A stretch of DNA of 64,000 nt, from the NCBI GenBank assembly GCA_014529385.2, contig CM043947.1, positions 101,357,811-101,421,810 of the forward strand. The letters are read 5' to 3'. Shown here one piece after another: positions 53,536 to 64,000 of the stretch; within the stretch, counting starts at the first letter, position 1, and each line of letters begins with the position of its first letter. The translations under genes and the position numbers were made by a program. Below the pieces are notes generated by a model. It searched no databases. It saw nothing but the letters and a program-made list of their open reading frames with translations, and was not told the DNA's origin. The DNA is from Adiantum capillus-veneris. Its lineage: Eukaryota > Streptophyta > Polypodiopsida > Polypodiales > Pteridaceae.

Positions 53536-53541
53536 ACTTCC

Positions 53542-53826
53542 CTACTTCAACTCTGTCAACAATTGCCATAGCTTCTCTGATGTTGTGCCCTCTCCAAAAC
53601 GCTTGACAAAGGCTGCTCTTAATAAGTCCCATCGTTCCTTGGTTGCTTGTGCCAAGGCATTGTACCATGATCTTGCCTCCACCTTCATTAGAAGTGGGAA
53701 GATGCGCAAGCGTGAAGCATCATCATCTCTCGCAGAGATGACACATGCTATTTCCAAGTTGTCTAGAAAGTCTGTAGCATCCTCACCCACCTTACCAGTA
53801 AAGGTTGGAAATGCTACACTTGCCAT
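53542..53826 (-). pseudogene. K gag N-terminal half
   Basis: Starts MASVAFPTFTGKVGEDATDFL and holds the gag motif IFPLLMKVEARSWYNAL, then FVKRFGEGTTSEKLWQLLTELK. It is in the same frame as the next segment and separated from it only by a TAG in ELK-stop-GSMLEYASYESKF, where Gln is usual (a CAG to TAG change would explain it). Confidence 0.85.
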
Positions 53827-53917
53827 TGTGAGAGTGAGAAAATTAACTCGACTTAGAAATCTTTAAAAAAAAAAAAAAGGGATTCAATACATGGGTGCTC
53901 GGTAGATGGAAAACATA

Positions 53918-55160
53918 CTATACAAGGATGAAAATAACGACATCAAAAGACACTTCATGATTAATCATAGGAAGGATAAAGGGTAGAGAAGAGGTGTTTA
54001 TCTCTTGCAATCGTTCTCTACCAAACATGGTTGTAATGATCTGCTGATAAAACATTTTGCGGTCCAAGATTACTTTGATTGATTGAATTTGTTGTGGTGC
54101 ATAAGTTTGGTTCCTTGCAAAAGGTTGATGCGCTAGGTCCATCACATGATAATCCGGAAAGGCTCTCTCCTTCGTGGTGGAAGGTTATAGTCGGAGGTGT
54201 AGAGCTCTTGGTAGTCAAGGTCAAATTTATAGTACCACAGGACAAGGTTGTCTTCGTATTCTAGCTCTAGGACTGCCCCTCTAGCAAGCTCTTGGAAAAG
54301 CTTGAACTCTCTCTCTTTGAGCAACTTCACTTTCCTGCAAGATAGAGTGCCATCTAGTGTATACACAGGTGTGATGAGGTAGGTGGTGAGTCTTACCACT
54401 TGTATTAATCCAAGTTGGATGGATACATAGCAAGCTGTAAAGTCATCATCATAGCCTTGATTCACAAGCAACACTCCTCGAAGGTGGAGGGTCTTGTCTT
54501 TCCGCCAAGCAAACCCTGTGTCAAAGACCTTGTTGATGACAAGCTCCGCCACTTCACTCGGTAGACGACATAGAATCCATGTTGTAACAGTTTCTAGTTC
54601 CTGGCTCATGAGATGAGAGTGAAGTATAGAAAGACTTTGGAGGATTTACCCTTTTGTTTTGGATACGGGGTGATTGTCGGTGCTGGAAAACCCTTGAATC
54701 TTTTGGTGCAAGGGAGAGGGATGGACCACGCGTTCATAGTAGCTTCCTCAAGTTGTGAAGGCTTGTTGTGGGCGTAGGTGAAATAGGTGGCAAAGATGGG
54801 GACGTAGATGTAGAGAAGCCTGGTGCTACGTGAAAGCCTACTGATGTGAGAACGCATGTGCGGATGTCGAGGGAGAAAATGATGGCCTTTTCTTCACTTT
54901 GGGTTGCACTCATGTCGAAGGTGCGGTTTTTGGCTACAATGTGAGCATGATGCAGCTTGTGCCTTGCTTTTATGCTTATGGGGATGATGAGAAATGTAAA
55001 CAATTTGAGTAGGGAAAGAGCGTCTTACCACTTCTTCTATGCTAACAATACAACACCCTGGCAACAGTGTCTTGATGACTTGCGTCAAACCTTCTTGAAG
55101 CTCCTCCTCTTCAGTGGTCCAATTAGAGAATTCAAGAAGCCAATCTTCCATGAAGAGAAG
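53918..55160 (-). pseudogene. K ORF1, between primer site and gag
   Basis: The first frame, 54894-55151, starts MEDWLLEFSNWTTEEEELQ, matching MDEWLAGFANWTTEEEELQ of M. After shifts come MSATQSEEKAIIFSL and VGFHVAPGFS (M: FQVAPDAA), then an open stretch 54142-54609 (WILCRLPSEVAELVINKVFD; VLELEYEDNLVLWYYKFDL) with no recognised domain. Extra ORFs upstream of gag are known in some Tat-lineage elements; homology to them cannot be tested here. Confidence 0.6.
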
Positions 55161-55200
55161 TAAACATGTCAGCCTTGTAAACTGAAGGTTTCAAGAGCCC

Positions 55201-55218
55201 TCCTCCGTGGGGGCACCA
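55201..55218 (-). promoter_or_regulatory. Primer-binding site of K
   Basis: The minus strand reads TGGTGCCCCCACGGAGGA, two bases after the LTR; one base different from the G and M sites. Confidence 0.8.
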
Positions 55219-55220
55219 AA

Positions 55221-56771
55221 TGAGAGGCGGAAGCGAAAAAATAGACCCGGTGGCCTCTACACCAAGACTATGCACAATAGCCTCATCATGGGGGATACAC
55301 AATAGGGGCACCACCTAGCAAGATATGCGGCTAGGACGCATACATATACACAATGAAACATGCCATGGAAAACAATTTCAAGATCCACGCCCAAATGTGG
55401 AATGGGGTGGTCGGAGAGTAAGGTGAGAGGAGTGGTGAATTAGTGAGAATGGGCTCGCTACTCGTGCATGTAGTAAGGAAGATAATGAGATTGGGGAAAC
55501 TTGCGAGTATGCTCACTTCTCATACAAGAGGTGGCGAATCCGCACACCTCAAGATGGAAGTAGCAAGATGATAGGAATATGAGAGGGAGAGAGAGAGTGT
55601 GTGTGTATGGTGGCGAATCCGCACACCTTAACATAAGCAAAAAAAAAAAAGGCAAGGAAAAATCATATACCATACTCACAATGAGATGTATCCAAAGCGA
55701 CACAAGGTATGGCACCAAGATGGAGTGTGTTGATTGCTTGCAAAAGATGAATACAATAGGTAGCGTATGGCCAGAAGATGAGAAGGGAACAAGATCGTAG
55801 GAGGCATAATGGAGAGATGGGAGTTGATGGCGAGGAATATCATGAGTGTGTCCACCCTTCTTCTTCTTTGAAATTTTGCCTTCAGCCCTTAATTACAAGT
55901 GATGTGGAGGTGTGGTGCTCATCTTTTGTGCATGGTGATGGTGACGGTGATGGTGTTGTGATTATGTGATTAGGGTTCATGCTACAAGCATGTAGCACAA
56001 GAGTGTGTATGGATAGGTGTGTGTGTGTGTATCTCACCCCCCAAGTGAGCTCTCATGGCCTCCTTATATAGGGAAGGAGGGGAGGATTTAGCAATATTTC
56101 TAATTGAGGTGAGTGTCCCACTCTAGTGACTAGGAAAATGGGGTGCATGTGACTGTGGCTCCCATCTTGTCTTCTCATTATTTAAAATACCAGAGTCAAT
56201 AGAGAGAGAATAAGAGAGAATGTGGGTAGGATGTAGAGGATAGGAGATATTTACAATAGTCTAGCTTTGGCTAGACATAAGCTTATTGGGAGAGAAGAGA
56301 GAGGTAAGAAATTTACAAGAGAGGTTGTCGAAGGTGGATAGTGTTGATAAGGATGGATCCTCCAAAAATGGTGATAGAATCACTCTAGACTTGCCAAGAC
56401 CTCATTAAAAGAGCCTTGTCTCTTGTAATCATGCTTGAAGACTTGTAGAACCATAGCCATTCTAGAGGGAAGAAAATTGGGGATGGCCTGTGTCACCATT
56501 ACACGAGAAAACTAGGGTCCACCACAAAAATCATAGCTCCGCGTTCATAGCTCCAAAAAATTCTGAAAAAAATTGAGCTAAAAGTTGAGATCACGAGCTA
56601 CATCTTTCATGTTGAACGCTCCTTCAGATTCGGGGTTCTTCTCTACTTAAAAAATTCAGCCAAATAATGTATTATTTGTGGCTGCAAAGGTCCTTTGGTG
56701 GTCCCCTTTGAGTGGACTTCTCTCTTGCCTTCAACTGTAAACTCCTTCATGTGTATGAAAACATGACCTCA
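55221..56771 (-). repeat. 5-prime LTR of K
   Basis: 1,551 bp, TGAG...CTCA on both strands. TATA-like CTATATAAGG on the minus strand at about 56064-56071. It differs from the other LTR by scattered substitutions and shorter TG repeats. Confidence 0.92.
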
Positions 56772-56775
56772 GTGT

Positions 56776-56966
56776 GTAAGGGTGGAGACAGGCAGTGGTA
56801 GTAGCTGTATCTTGTGTGGTGGTTTTGTGAAGTGTGTGAGCAGTGGTAACCGAGCAGGCGGTGGTTTGTTAGTGTGAGTTGTGTGTTCGAAGGTGTTTTT
56901 TGAGAGCTATAGAGAGGCCCTTTTGTTTGTGCTGGGCGTGTTTCCCCATTCCCCCTCTCCATCTTA
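56776..56966 (+). repeat. 5-prime LTR of G, second part
   Basis: Continues the G LTR after K up to the primer site; ends CCCCCTCTCCATCTTA, comparable with the LTR ends of H and F. Confidence 0.75.
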
Positions 56967-56984
56967 TGGTGCCCCCACTGAGGA
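56967..56984 (+). promoter_or_regulatory. Primer-binding site of G
   Basis: TGGTGCCCCCACTGAGGA, identical to that of M at 63376-63393. Confidence 0.8.
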
Positions 56985-57057
56985 GTATGCTGATGATCCT
57001 AGTTGAAGTCGAAGGAGTGATTTTTGTGATGCCAAAGGTGCGGCCTTTGAAGGACAA

Positions 57058-58119
57058 GTGCTGCTAGTGATGGCTTGGGCAGGTTTTCCCATTTTCACTA
57101 GGGTTGAAGATGCGGAAACTTGGCTTCAAGACTATGGATTGTTCGTGGTAGAAAGCGGTCTATCAAGAGAAGATGGTGCGGTACAGGTGTTCCCGCTCCT
57201 AGTTCGTGGTAAAGCAAAGCTATGGTGCGATAGCCTTGGTGAAGAAGAAAAAGCAGATTGTGAAGCCCTGGAGGCGGCTTTTCGAAGCAGATTCGTAGTA
57301 GATGCGCAGCTAGATGAAGTAAAGCGGAAGCTAGACAGTTTGAAGCAAAGCTTGGAGGGAGATTTTCAAGCGTTCGAGTGGGAGTTCGAAACTCTTCGGG
57401 GGAAATTGATCAAGGTAACTGCTGCAGAAAATGCGAGTTTTTTGAAATTCTGTAAATTCATGGATTGCCTGCATGAGGAGGTGCGAGATAAAGTGAAAAG
57501 AGATGGTCCAATGTCGTATGAAGAGGCGGTAGCTCTAGCTAGAGCGCGAACCAAGAAGATTTTGAAGAAGCGTGAGGATAGGCAAGGTTTACCAAGTGCG
57601 GTGAAGCCAAGGCAGTGTGATGCAATGGTAGCCGAGCCACAGGTGGTGCAAAGAGAAGTGCAGGTGTGAGAAGAACCAAGAGTTCCTTGGATGCAAAGAG
57701 ATAGGATGGTTCCTATGCAGAAGATGCCAGCTAGAGCAGTTCCAATTGTGGAGGATGTGCAGGTGGTTCCAGAGTGGGCAAAGGAAGTGCTGCCAAGTGC
57801 GAGTGTGGTTGTTGAAGCTCCATTAAAGTGTGGTAAAGAGCAAGGAGTGTGGTTTGCAGACGAGGTTAAAGCGGTGAAGCTAGAAAATATTCCTGAGCTT
57901 GAGACCAAAGAGGAGACTGGGTCGAGTGACAGTAGCTCTATGGACATAGATATGAGTTGGGAGACCGAGTCATCCCAATCCAGGTATGATGAGTCCGAAC
58001 TCTTACATATAAGTGGAGAGGCAGTGAAAATGTGCGAGGAGCAGCATGAAGTACAAGCCGAAGTGCTTAGTGAAGACCAAGTGGAGCGGTCTAGCCCTAC
58101 AGGTTTTAATTTCAGGTAA
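57058..58119 (+). pseudogene. G gag and acidic tail
   Basis: The frame reads VEDAETWLQDYGLF, VQVFPLLVRGKAKLWCDSL, then the helix LDEVKRKLDSLKQSLEGDFQ and LHEEVRDKVKRDGPMSYEEAV. A TGA at 57667-57669 interrupts the frame, which continues in phase to 58119 with an acidic tail (KLENIPELETKEET; SWETESSQSRYDES). No zinc knuckle. It is the best preserved gag of the F/G/H family. Confidence 0.8.
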
Positions 58120-58124
58120 AGCTG

Positions 58125-58840
58125 GTGTGCAGTGCCATGCTAATGGCCATGTTGGCGAAGATAGTAGTGGAGTATGCCATAGTGGTGCAACAGGTGCAAA
58201 ATTTTGCTAAAAGGTGTGAAGCAATTGTACCTATGGGAGAGGACGAGGATAATGCGGTAGAGAACGAATTTCTCTCTTCCTTGGCAGAACTTGAGGATGT
58301 GGTAGTAGAAGAGCGGGTAATTTCAGCGGACAAGTAGGTGGTGCTTATTGACCTTGAAGGGCCGATTGACGAGGAGGAGCTCGACAATGCTGGAATTGAG
58401 TTCATGACAGGTGAGAAGGGCAGAGCAGAGTCAAAGTTAGAGGTGCCCAAGCTTTGTAAGGAGTTCTGTGAGTGGTGGCTGAAGGGAATGCTAATAAAGC
58501 TAGTTGTACAGTGTGCTGTTGAGCAGGTACAGGATCTTCTAGACGAGGATCTAGCTTTATATGGAGGGGAGGGCGGGTCAGATGTGTTAGGTTTTCTTCG
58601 TGTGAGTGATGGTACAAGCAGGTCTTTGGATGGTGAGCACGAGGGTGCTTTATTTAGTGTTCTTGGAGGTGATTTTTTTGCGAGTGGGCAGTTTTCTAAG
58701 GAATGCTTGGAGTGGTAGAAGTATGTTGATGGCAGTTTGGCTATGCAGTTGGCTATATGCCTTGGTGTGGCACTATGCAAAGTTGTTGCAGGCGGATGGA
58801 AGGGACCAATCCAAAGTGTTTGACCCAGGAGGGTGATTAC
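58125..58840 (+). pseudogene. G accessory region
   Basis: Frames 58125-58337 and 58338-58718 follow gag. Two segments look alike: MAMLAKIVVEYAIVVQQVQNF and KGMLIKLVVQCAVEQVQDLL, so the region may hold a repeated helical unit. H has both in the same order. LLDEDLALYGGEGG and the C-terminal QADGRDQSKVFDPGG (H: QVDGQDESQVFDRGG) are conserved as well. Not a known retrotransposon enzyme; function unknown. Confidence 0.6.
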
Positions 58841-59000
58841 AGGTAAAGCAAGGGGTTGGGCAACCCGCATGAGCAAAGAAACTGGGTGCCAGGTGCCAAT
58901 TGTGTACATATGCTAGGTGGTTCTGCAGTGTACAGTGAGTGTTTGTGGTGTGCAGTTTTTTAGTGCAATAAACCCATGTGTGGTTGAACATAAATGTTCA

Positions 59001-59016
59001 ACGAGGGGGTGGGCAA
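59001..59016 (+). promoter_or_regulatory. Polypurine tract of G
   Basis: ACGAGGGGGTGGGCAA directly before the 3-prime LTR (start TGATGGTGCATCC). Confidence 0.75.
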
Positions 59017-60324
59017 TGATGGTGCATCCAAAGTTGGTGAGAGCTAGGAGATGGTCTATGCCAGGCAAAGGGTGTAGTCAAGTGCAGTGTAGACGGCTAG
59101 GGCAGGTACCAAGGCCCTAGGCAGCCCAAGGATTGCGGAGGTGTATGCTCGAAGCGGTTTCTTAGGCCAAAGGTGTGCTGCAAAGAGCCAAGTAGGTTGG
59201 TGGCGTTCTGTGCCCAATATGTGGGTTTTATGTGATAGAATGTGGTCTTCAATGTGCTTTTGAATCCGGTGCAGACGGCTCGCCAAACGGAACCCCGGTG
59301 CTCAAGATATTGCAGTTTAAAGGAAGAGTATGTAGCAGATCCCTGACGGACACAGGGCAGCTGGGGACAGGTAGCCCGGGCTGGTGTCATTGCATAAATA
59401 TTAGAGCTCGAGTTATGGAACATGCCTCTCTTTTCGGAATGCAAATTAGAGCTCTCGATAGCAAGTTATGGCCGTTAGAAGATTTTCAGGGGACCGGGTC
59501 TACGTCCAGTTGGCCGCATTGGAGGATGAGCCAATTGGCATCTTCTCGGCCTCGCCAAAGTTCTTGGTGGTAGTGTGCATCCGGCAGAGTTAGCACGAAT
59601 TCAGGGCACGTGATTCCGAGCCTCGAGCACCAAGTTACGGCTTGAGAAAATTTAAGTCAGTTGAAGATGAAGTATTGGTAGGGCAGATGTTTTTTCACTT
59701 TTTTTTGCGGCCTCAAATTGCGAGCCCGGGGACTCGGAGTGAAGTGAACACGGGGAAATTTTAAGTTGGTAACCGGATCTATCGATCGGATTTGACGGCC
59801 AGTGCATAGGCCACCCAGTGCATAGGCCAACTAGGAAGGACACCGCACATTATCCAATACAAGCAAAAAAAAAGGGTTTTTCCAAGTTTAAAACGTGAGT
59901 TTTTTTGAGGCCTTGGAGGCCTCTCAAGCGAAGGACTGCCATGTGGCATCGGGACAAATCCCGTATGCAGAAAATGTGCCGAAGGCCTTGCGAATTATAT
60001 ACTAGAGTGCAATCATCATTGGAGGTATGTGAAGCAAGGAAATGAGCTCCCGTTGTCTTGGCTATGGCGCAGGTGAGGGGCGCTGTGTTGGCCCGTGGGG
60101 GCGCTGCGCAGGGATGTCCGCGGCGGTTTTGGAGACGGGGCGGAGCGGTGGCGCACCCGTGGATGAGGAGAATGGGTCGGCGGCCATCCACTGATGACGT
60201 GGCATGCCCGCCTGGCACGTGCAATTCCCACGGCCCTTGGGTCTTTTTGAAGGGACACCCCCCCACCAATAGCGACCTCGCTATTGCAAATAGAGGAGGG
60301 GAGTCCCACAGCAAAGTAAGCGAG

Positions 60325-60459
<135 letters not shown>

Positions 60460-60690
60460 GCCCGAGGGCGGACAAGTGTGTGAAGCTAAGCCAAGGCCGG
60501 CCAAAATGAAGGCCAAGCGGACAAACCAAAGCTAAAGGTTGAAGCCAAGCCAAGTGAAAGGGTAAAAATGAAGGGCAAGGCCAAAGGGAGCAAAGGAGTA
60601 GTGCCAAGTAGTCCACCCAAAGGGGTGAAATTGAAGGTGGAGAAAATAAAAAATTAAAAAGTCTAGGGGGCAATAGCGACATCGCTAATG

Positions 60691-60718
60691 CCCCCCCCCC
60701 CCCCCCCCCCCCCCCCCC
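60691..60718. repeat. Poly-C run in G 3-prime LTR
   Basis: 28 consecutive C after GACATCGCTAATG, at the place of the 23-C run in the other LTR. Confidence 0.95.
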
Positions 60719-61113
60719 ACCCCCTCAAGTGCAAAGAGTAAAGAAGAGAGAGATAGACCAAGGCGTATCCCCTTTCCCAAAAATACCAAAAATGGGTGCC
60801 CCATGGACCAATTAGAGAGCAATTTCCCAAATTGAAGGGCCTCCTGTATAAAAGTTAAAAATGAATCAAATGAGGGGCTTTTTTTTTGGCTTTTGGAGGT
60901 CGTTTGAAGTCTGCAAAGGGGAGCTTTTGGACAGAGGAGTGTGCCTCTCAAAGCCCTTTGTATGTTCTTGTGTAAATGGCCATGGTGATGGCAATGTGAG
61001 TCTGTACAGGTGCTTTGTGGAGTGCAATCGAGCCGTTGTTGCCTCGTCTCGCTGTTGTTACCCCTTCCCCCCTTCTCTTTCTCCTACTTTCATGGTTCTC
61101 CTTGGTGCCGATG

Positions 61114-62499
61114 ATGGAGCAAAAGATGTCGTGCGCACACTCACACACCCAGACAATTCAACACAACACAAGGAATTTACTTAAATTCCTCACCTCACTC
61201 ACTACCACTCAAAATCTTCCTGAAAACTCTACCCACAAGCTCAATTCAAACTCCAAACGCCTTGACCTACAAGCCCTTGCCTGCCCGCAGACACTACAAG
61301 GTGAGTCGAGGTGATCAACACTTGAAAGCACGCTTGATGGTGACCAAAATATACAAGAAAAACCATCAAAAAACCAAAAACTCCAACCACAAAAGGCCAC
61401 TCTCAAACCATTGCAAAAGCTTCACCAAACTCCACTCTGTTGGACTCTTTGGAGTAGCGTTGTCAGGAGTTTTTTGGAGCAAGGAATTGCGCATATGTAC
61501 ATACACATGCATGGTGCATCAAAAAAAGAATTGCCCATTTTCTAGAGCCAGGTGATTAGGTGGGGCCCACATGTGTACAGGTAGGACAGGGTGTACGTAG
61601 TCCATCGATTTTCACTATTATCAGTACCAGTATGTTTTTTCTACAATAATGAGGAGTTGGTAGCGCGTAAAACTTCTCGAGGAAGCTATACGCGGGCCGG
61701 GCCGATGACATGAGGTAAGCAGGTGCGTGAGATGGCATCTAGCGGCGTCAGGAGGCATAATAGGGTCAATACTTGCACGCGGAGAAGTACGGACGCAATG
61801 ATGGGGGCTTTTCACAAGCCAAGCTCCCATACCCCCCTTCTCTCTTCCCCACCCCATGAAAACCCCCTCTTAGGGAGGGAGTGATAAAAGGCATTGAAAA
61901 AAGTAAGAAAAAAATAAAGTATGATTATGTAAATATATAAGAAAGGTAAAATAGGCCACCTCATGCCTGCGGGGTAGCCCATCCCCACCTTGCCTCCTTT
62001 TTCTTCACTGTTGCCCCGCCGTGTGTCCCTTTTCCTCTCCTCCACTCAAAAGGTCAACCCCCTCTCTCTTCCCCTTGTCCTTTCTCCTTTCTCTCTCCCC
62101 TCAAGCTACCCCACCTCTCACCAATAATGCATTATAACTCACCAATAATGCACCCTAACTCACATGCAACTTACCCTATCTTCCAAAATAGTATACCCCA
62201 CCCCCTCTTTCTCTCTCCTATCATATCCCATGACCCAAATACCCCCCTCTCTCTCTAAAGGGCGCCATGTCTCTTGTCTTGTAGCTAAATAACCTCCCCC
62301 ACACTCACACACACTCAGTTTCACTGAAAAAGGTGTCCACAGATCCATCCCCACCCGGTGGTTACCTGATTTTTCTTGTGTTCACACACATCTGCACACA
62401 GATTCACCTCTAAACACACTCCCCTCTCTCCCCTCTTGTAATTACTTTATTCTCCATGTGATCTCTCACTTTTTTTCATCAACCCATCTCTCTCTCTTA
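61114..62499. other. Unassigned C-rich stretch
   Basis: About 1.4 kb between the truncated G LTR and the part that can be aligned to the K LTR. It is CA/CT-rich with no credible ORF. Part of it is probably the upstream half of the M LTR; the left boundary was not found. Confidence 0.4.
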
Positions 62500-62630
62500 G
62501 TATCTCTCTCATGAGATTGCTGTTCTGGCACATATACACACAGCCAGACAAGTGGGGCCCACAGTCACATGGCCTATGTAGATAATGATTTCTTCATTTC
62601 TAAATTCTAGAATTTCTCCCTCCTCCTCCC

Positions 62631-62640
62631 CTATATAAAG
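62631..62640 (+). promoter_or_regulatory. TATA-like box of M
   Basis: CCCTATATAAAGAGG; the K LTR has CCTATATAAGG in the equivalent context. Confidence 0.6.
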
Positions 62641-63114
62641 AGGGGTCACCATCACACTAAGGACACACACAACATCACCAAAGAACACACTATGCACTGT
62701 GTGTGCCTAGTGCACACACACACACCCACACCATCACCATCGCCGCAATCACCATGCTTGTCTTGAGCATGACCTCTACACCCTTGGCTATGGAAGATGA
62801 AGGGCAACTAAATGAAGGATGATGGCCATAACCCTCATGCGAGTCTTCGCCATCAACTCCCACCTATCTGCCATGTGCTCTACCACTCTCTCCCTTCTCA
62901 TTCCCCTACCCTATGCTCCCCATTTCATCGCCTTATTCTCTAAATAAAGCTTGAGGTTTTGTGAGCATGTTTTCTTGAAATGCTTTGCCCATGTGAGGTG
63001 TGCGGAATCTCCGCCTAGTCTTGTGTTTGGAGTGAGCTTGTGTATGTGTGAAGGGTGTGTGGATTCGCCATCCTTTTGTGGTGCCTAAGTACTAAGCCGC
63101 TATACCCCCTCCCC

Positions 63115-63145
<31 letters not shown>

Positions 63146-63159
63146 TCTCTCTCTCTCTC
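63115..63159. repeat. (CT)n microsatellite in M LTR
   Basis: CT repeat with one CC interruption. Confidence 0.95.
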
Positions 63160-63375
63160 ACTTGGTCTCATTCCCTTTCCTCTTCATCATTGCTCCCAAG
63201 CATCCATCTCTCTTGGATGAAAAATTTGTTATGGTGGTGTGTTGTTTGCGTCCTAGCCGCTGAAGCTAGGTGGTGCCCCCTGTTTGCTTTACCATGACAG
63301 GCTCGAGGCGCGCCATTCGATCCCTGGTGTTTTAGAGGCCGTCGGGGGTTCGGGGTTCGCTTTGCTCCCATCATT

Positions 63376-63393
63376 TGGTGCCCCCACTGAGGA
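63376..63393 (+). promoter_or_regulatory. Primer-binding site of M
   Basis: TGGTGCCCCCACTGAGGA, two bases after the LTR end. Confidence 0.8.
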
Positions 63394-63446
63394 TCTTTTC
63401 ATGAAACCCTTCAGTTTACAAGAGTGAAACCCCTAAACTATTGTGA

Positions 63447-64000
63447 ATGGATGAATGGCTAGCAGGATTTGCTAATTGGACGACAGAAGAAGAAGAGCTC
63501 CAAGCACAACTAGACGAACTCCGCATCTCCATCGAAGCTCGAGTGCCAGGCGTGACGGTAATCGATTTGCAGTGGGAGAGTCAACCAACACGCCAAACCC
63601 AATGGATATACATAGGCCAAGTGCCAAGAAGAAGAAGGAGAAGGTCGAAACCATGTCCGCAACCTACAACCAACTCACAACAACAAAATGGAAGGAGCTC
63701 TACACAATAGAGAATCAACACTATTCTACTTTGAGAATCGGGTAACTCAAGTCACCGAGGTAATTATCACAGTCAGTTTTCAAGTCGCACCTGATGCTGC
63801 AGCACAGATAACGGAATCATTGGCTCACACTCTCACTAGAGAAACTAGGGATCTACTGAGTTTGTTTCAGGAAAGAACACCACCCTCTCCCACAAGCTTG
63901 GACAGTGACTAATCACCTCTAAGATTCACATGAATCAGTACAACCTACCTCAAGACAGATCACACATACCAACACGTGTACGCTCAATCAAGGTAATACT
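63447..64000 (+). pseudogene. M ORF1, continues past the window
   Basis: Begins MDEWLAGFANWTTEEEELQ, 53 bases after the primer site, matching K ORF1. The frame shifts at about 63700; a second frame continues with FYFENRVTQVTEVIITVSFQ and VAPDAAAQITESLAH up to a stop at 63912. K has VGFHVAPGFS at the matching place. Function unknown; gag would lie beyond the right edge. Confidence 0.6.

Larger units (their letters stand above)
49498..56771 (-). mobile_element. Element K: gag-protease LTR retrotransposon without pol
   Basis: LTRs 49498-51059 and 55221-56771 (TGAG...CTCA, roughly 2-3 percent different by eye) are flanked by GTGT on both sides (49494-49497, 56772-56775). The 4.2-kb interior on the minus strand has primer site, ORF1, gag, protease, an unassigned ORF and polypurine tract. 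No RT, RNase H or integrase motif is found. Confidence 0.9.
62500..63373 (+). repeat. 5-prime LTR of M (K family), right part
   Basis: Shares with the K LTR the phrases CACAGTCACATG, TCCCCTATATAA, TGGATTCGCCA and CTAGGTGGTGCCCC in order. Ends CCCATCA two bases before the primer site. TATA-like CTATATAAAG at 62631-62640; (CT)n at about 63115-63159. Confidence 0.75.

Overview
This is repeat-rich nuclear DNA of a land plant. The evidence is Ty3/gypsy and Ty1/copia LTR retrotransposons of plant type, plant-type tRNA primer sites, deep nesting and no recognisable host gene. The species cannot be told from the sequence; the density of nested elements suggests a large genome such as a fern or gymnosperm, which is inference. 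No rRNA, tRNA or CRISPR array was seen.

Layout. Element A (minus strand, from before base 1 to 14895) is a decayed gypsy element of the Tat/Athila type with a tRNA-Asp-like primer site. Its RT-integrase part has been replaced by a piece of a chromovirus (4461-7020). A abuts the polypurine tract of H (14896-19056), a gag-only element. H sits in the gag start of A-prime, a second copy of the A family (19057-20246 and 35804-37569). A-prime is split by B (20247-35803), a recent 15.6-kb element with nearly identical LTRs. A-prime itself lies against C, a gypsy pol relic (37570-38689). Next come a truncated copia LTR (D1), a plus-strand gag of the A/B type (E, 39614-45735) split by the gag-only element F (40224-44797), a copia 3-prime end in the opposite direction (D2, 46268-47456), and gag-only element G (47457 to about 61113), whose 5-prime LTR holds the gag-protease element K (49498-56771). 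The window ends in M, a K-family element (about 62500 to beyond 64000).

Most interesting. A and B are sister families with an unusual shared plan: LTR, leader, gag-protease, pol (lost or replaced here), then an ORF with a second retropepsin-like domain followed by a tryptophan repeat (ORF-X), a spacer, a long coiled-coil ORF (ORF-Y), polypurine tract and LTR. In each family both the leader and the 3-prime spacer carry copies of a family-specific 22-24 bp palindrome with a CGCG centre, spaced about 285 bp apart. The sequence of the palindrome differs between families, but position, spacing and symmetry are kept. This looks like a cis-acting array paired with element-encoded proteins and is the best candidate for an undescribed system.

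A second theme is loss of pol. B and K keep gag and protease without RT or integrase, and F, G and H keep gag only. B is nevertheless the youngest insertion by LTR identity, so these elements were probably moved by enzymes supplied in trans. F, G, H, K and M share one unusual primer-binding site. All boundaries and homologies were read by eye; no alignment or database search was run.
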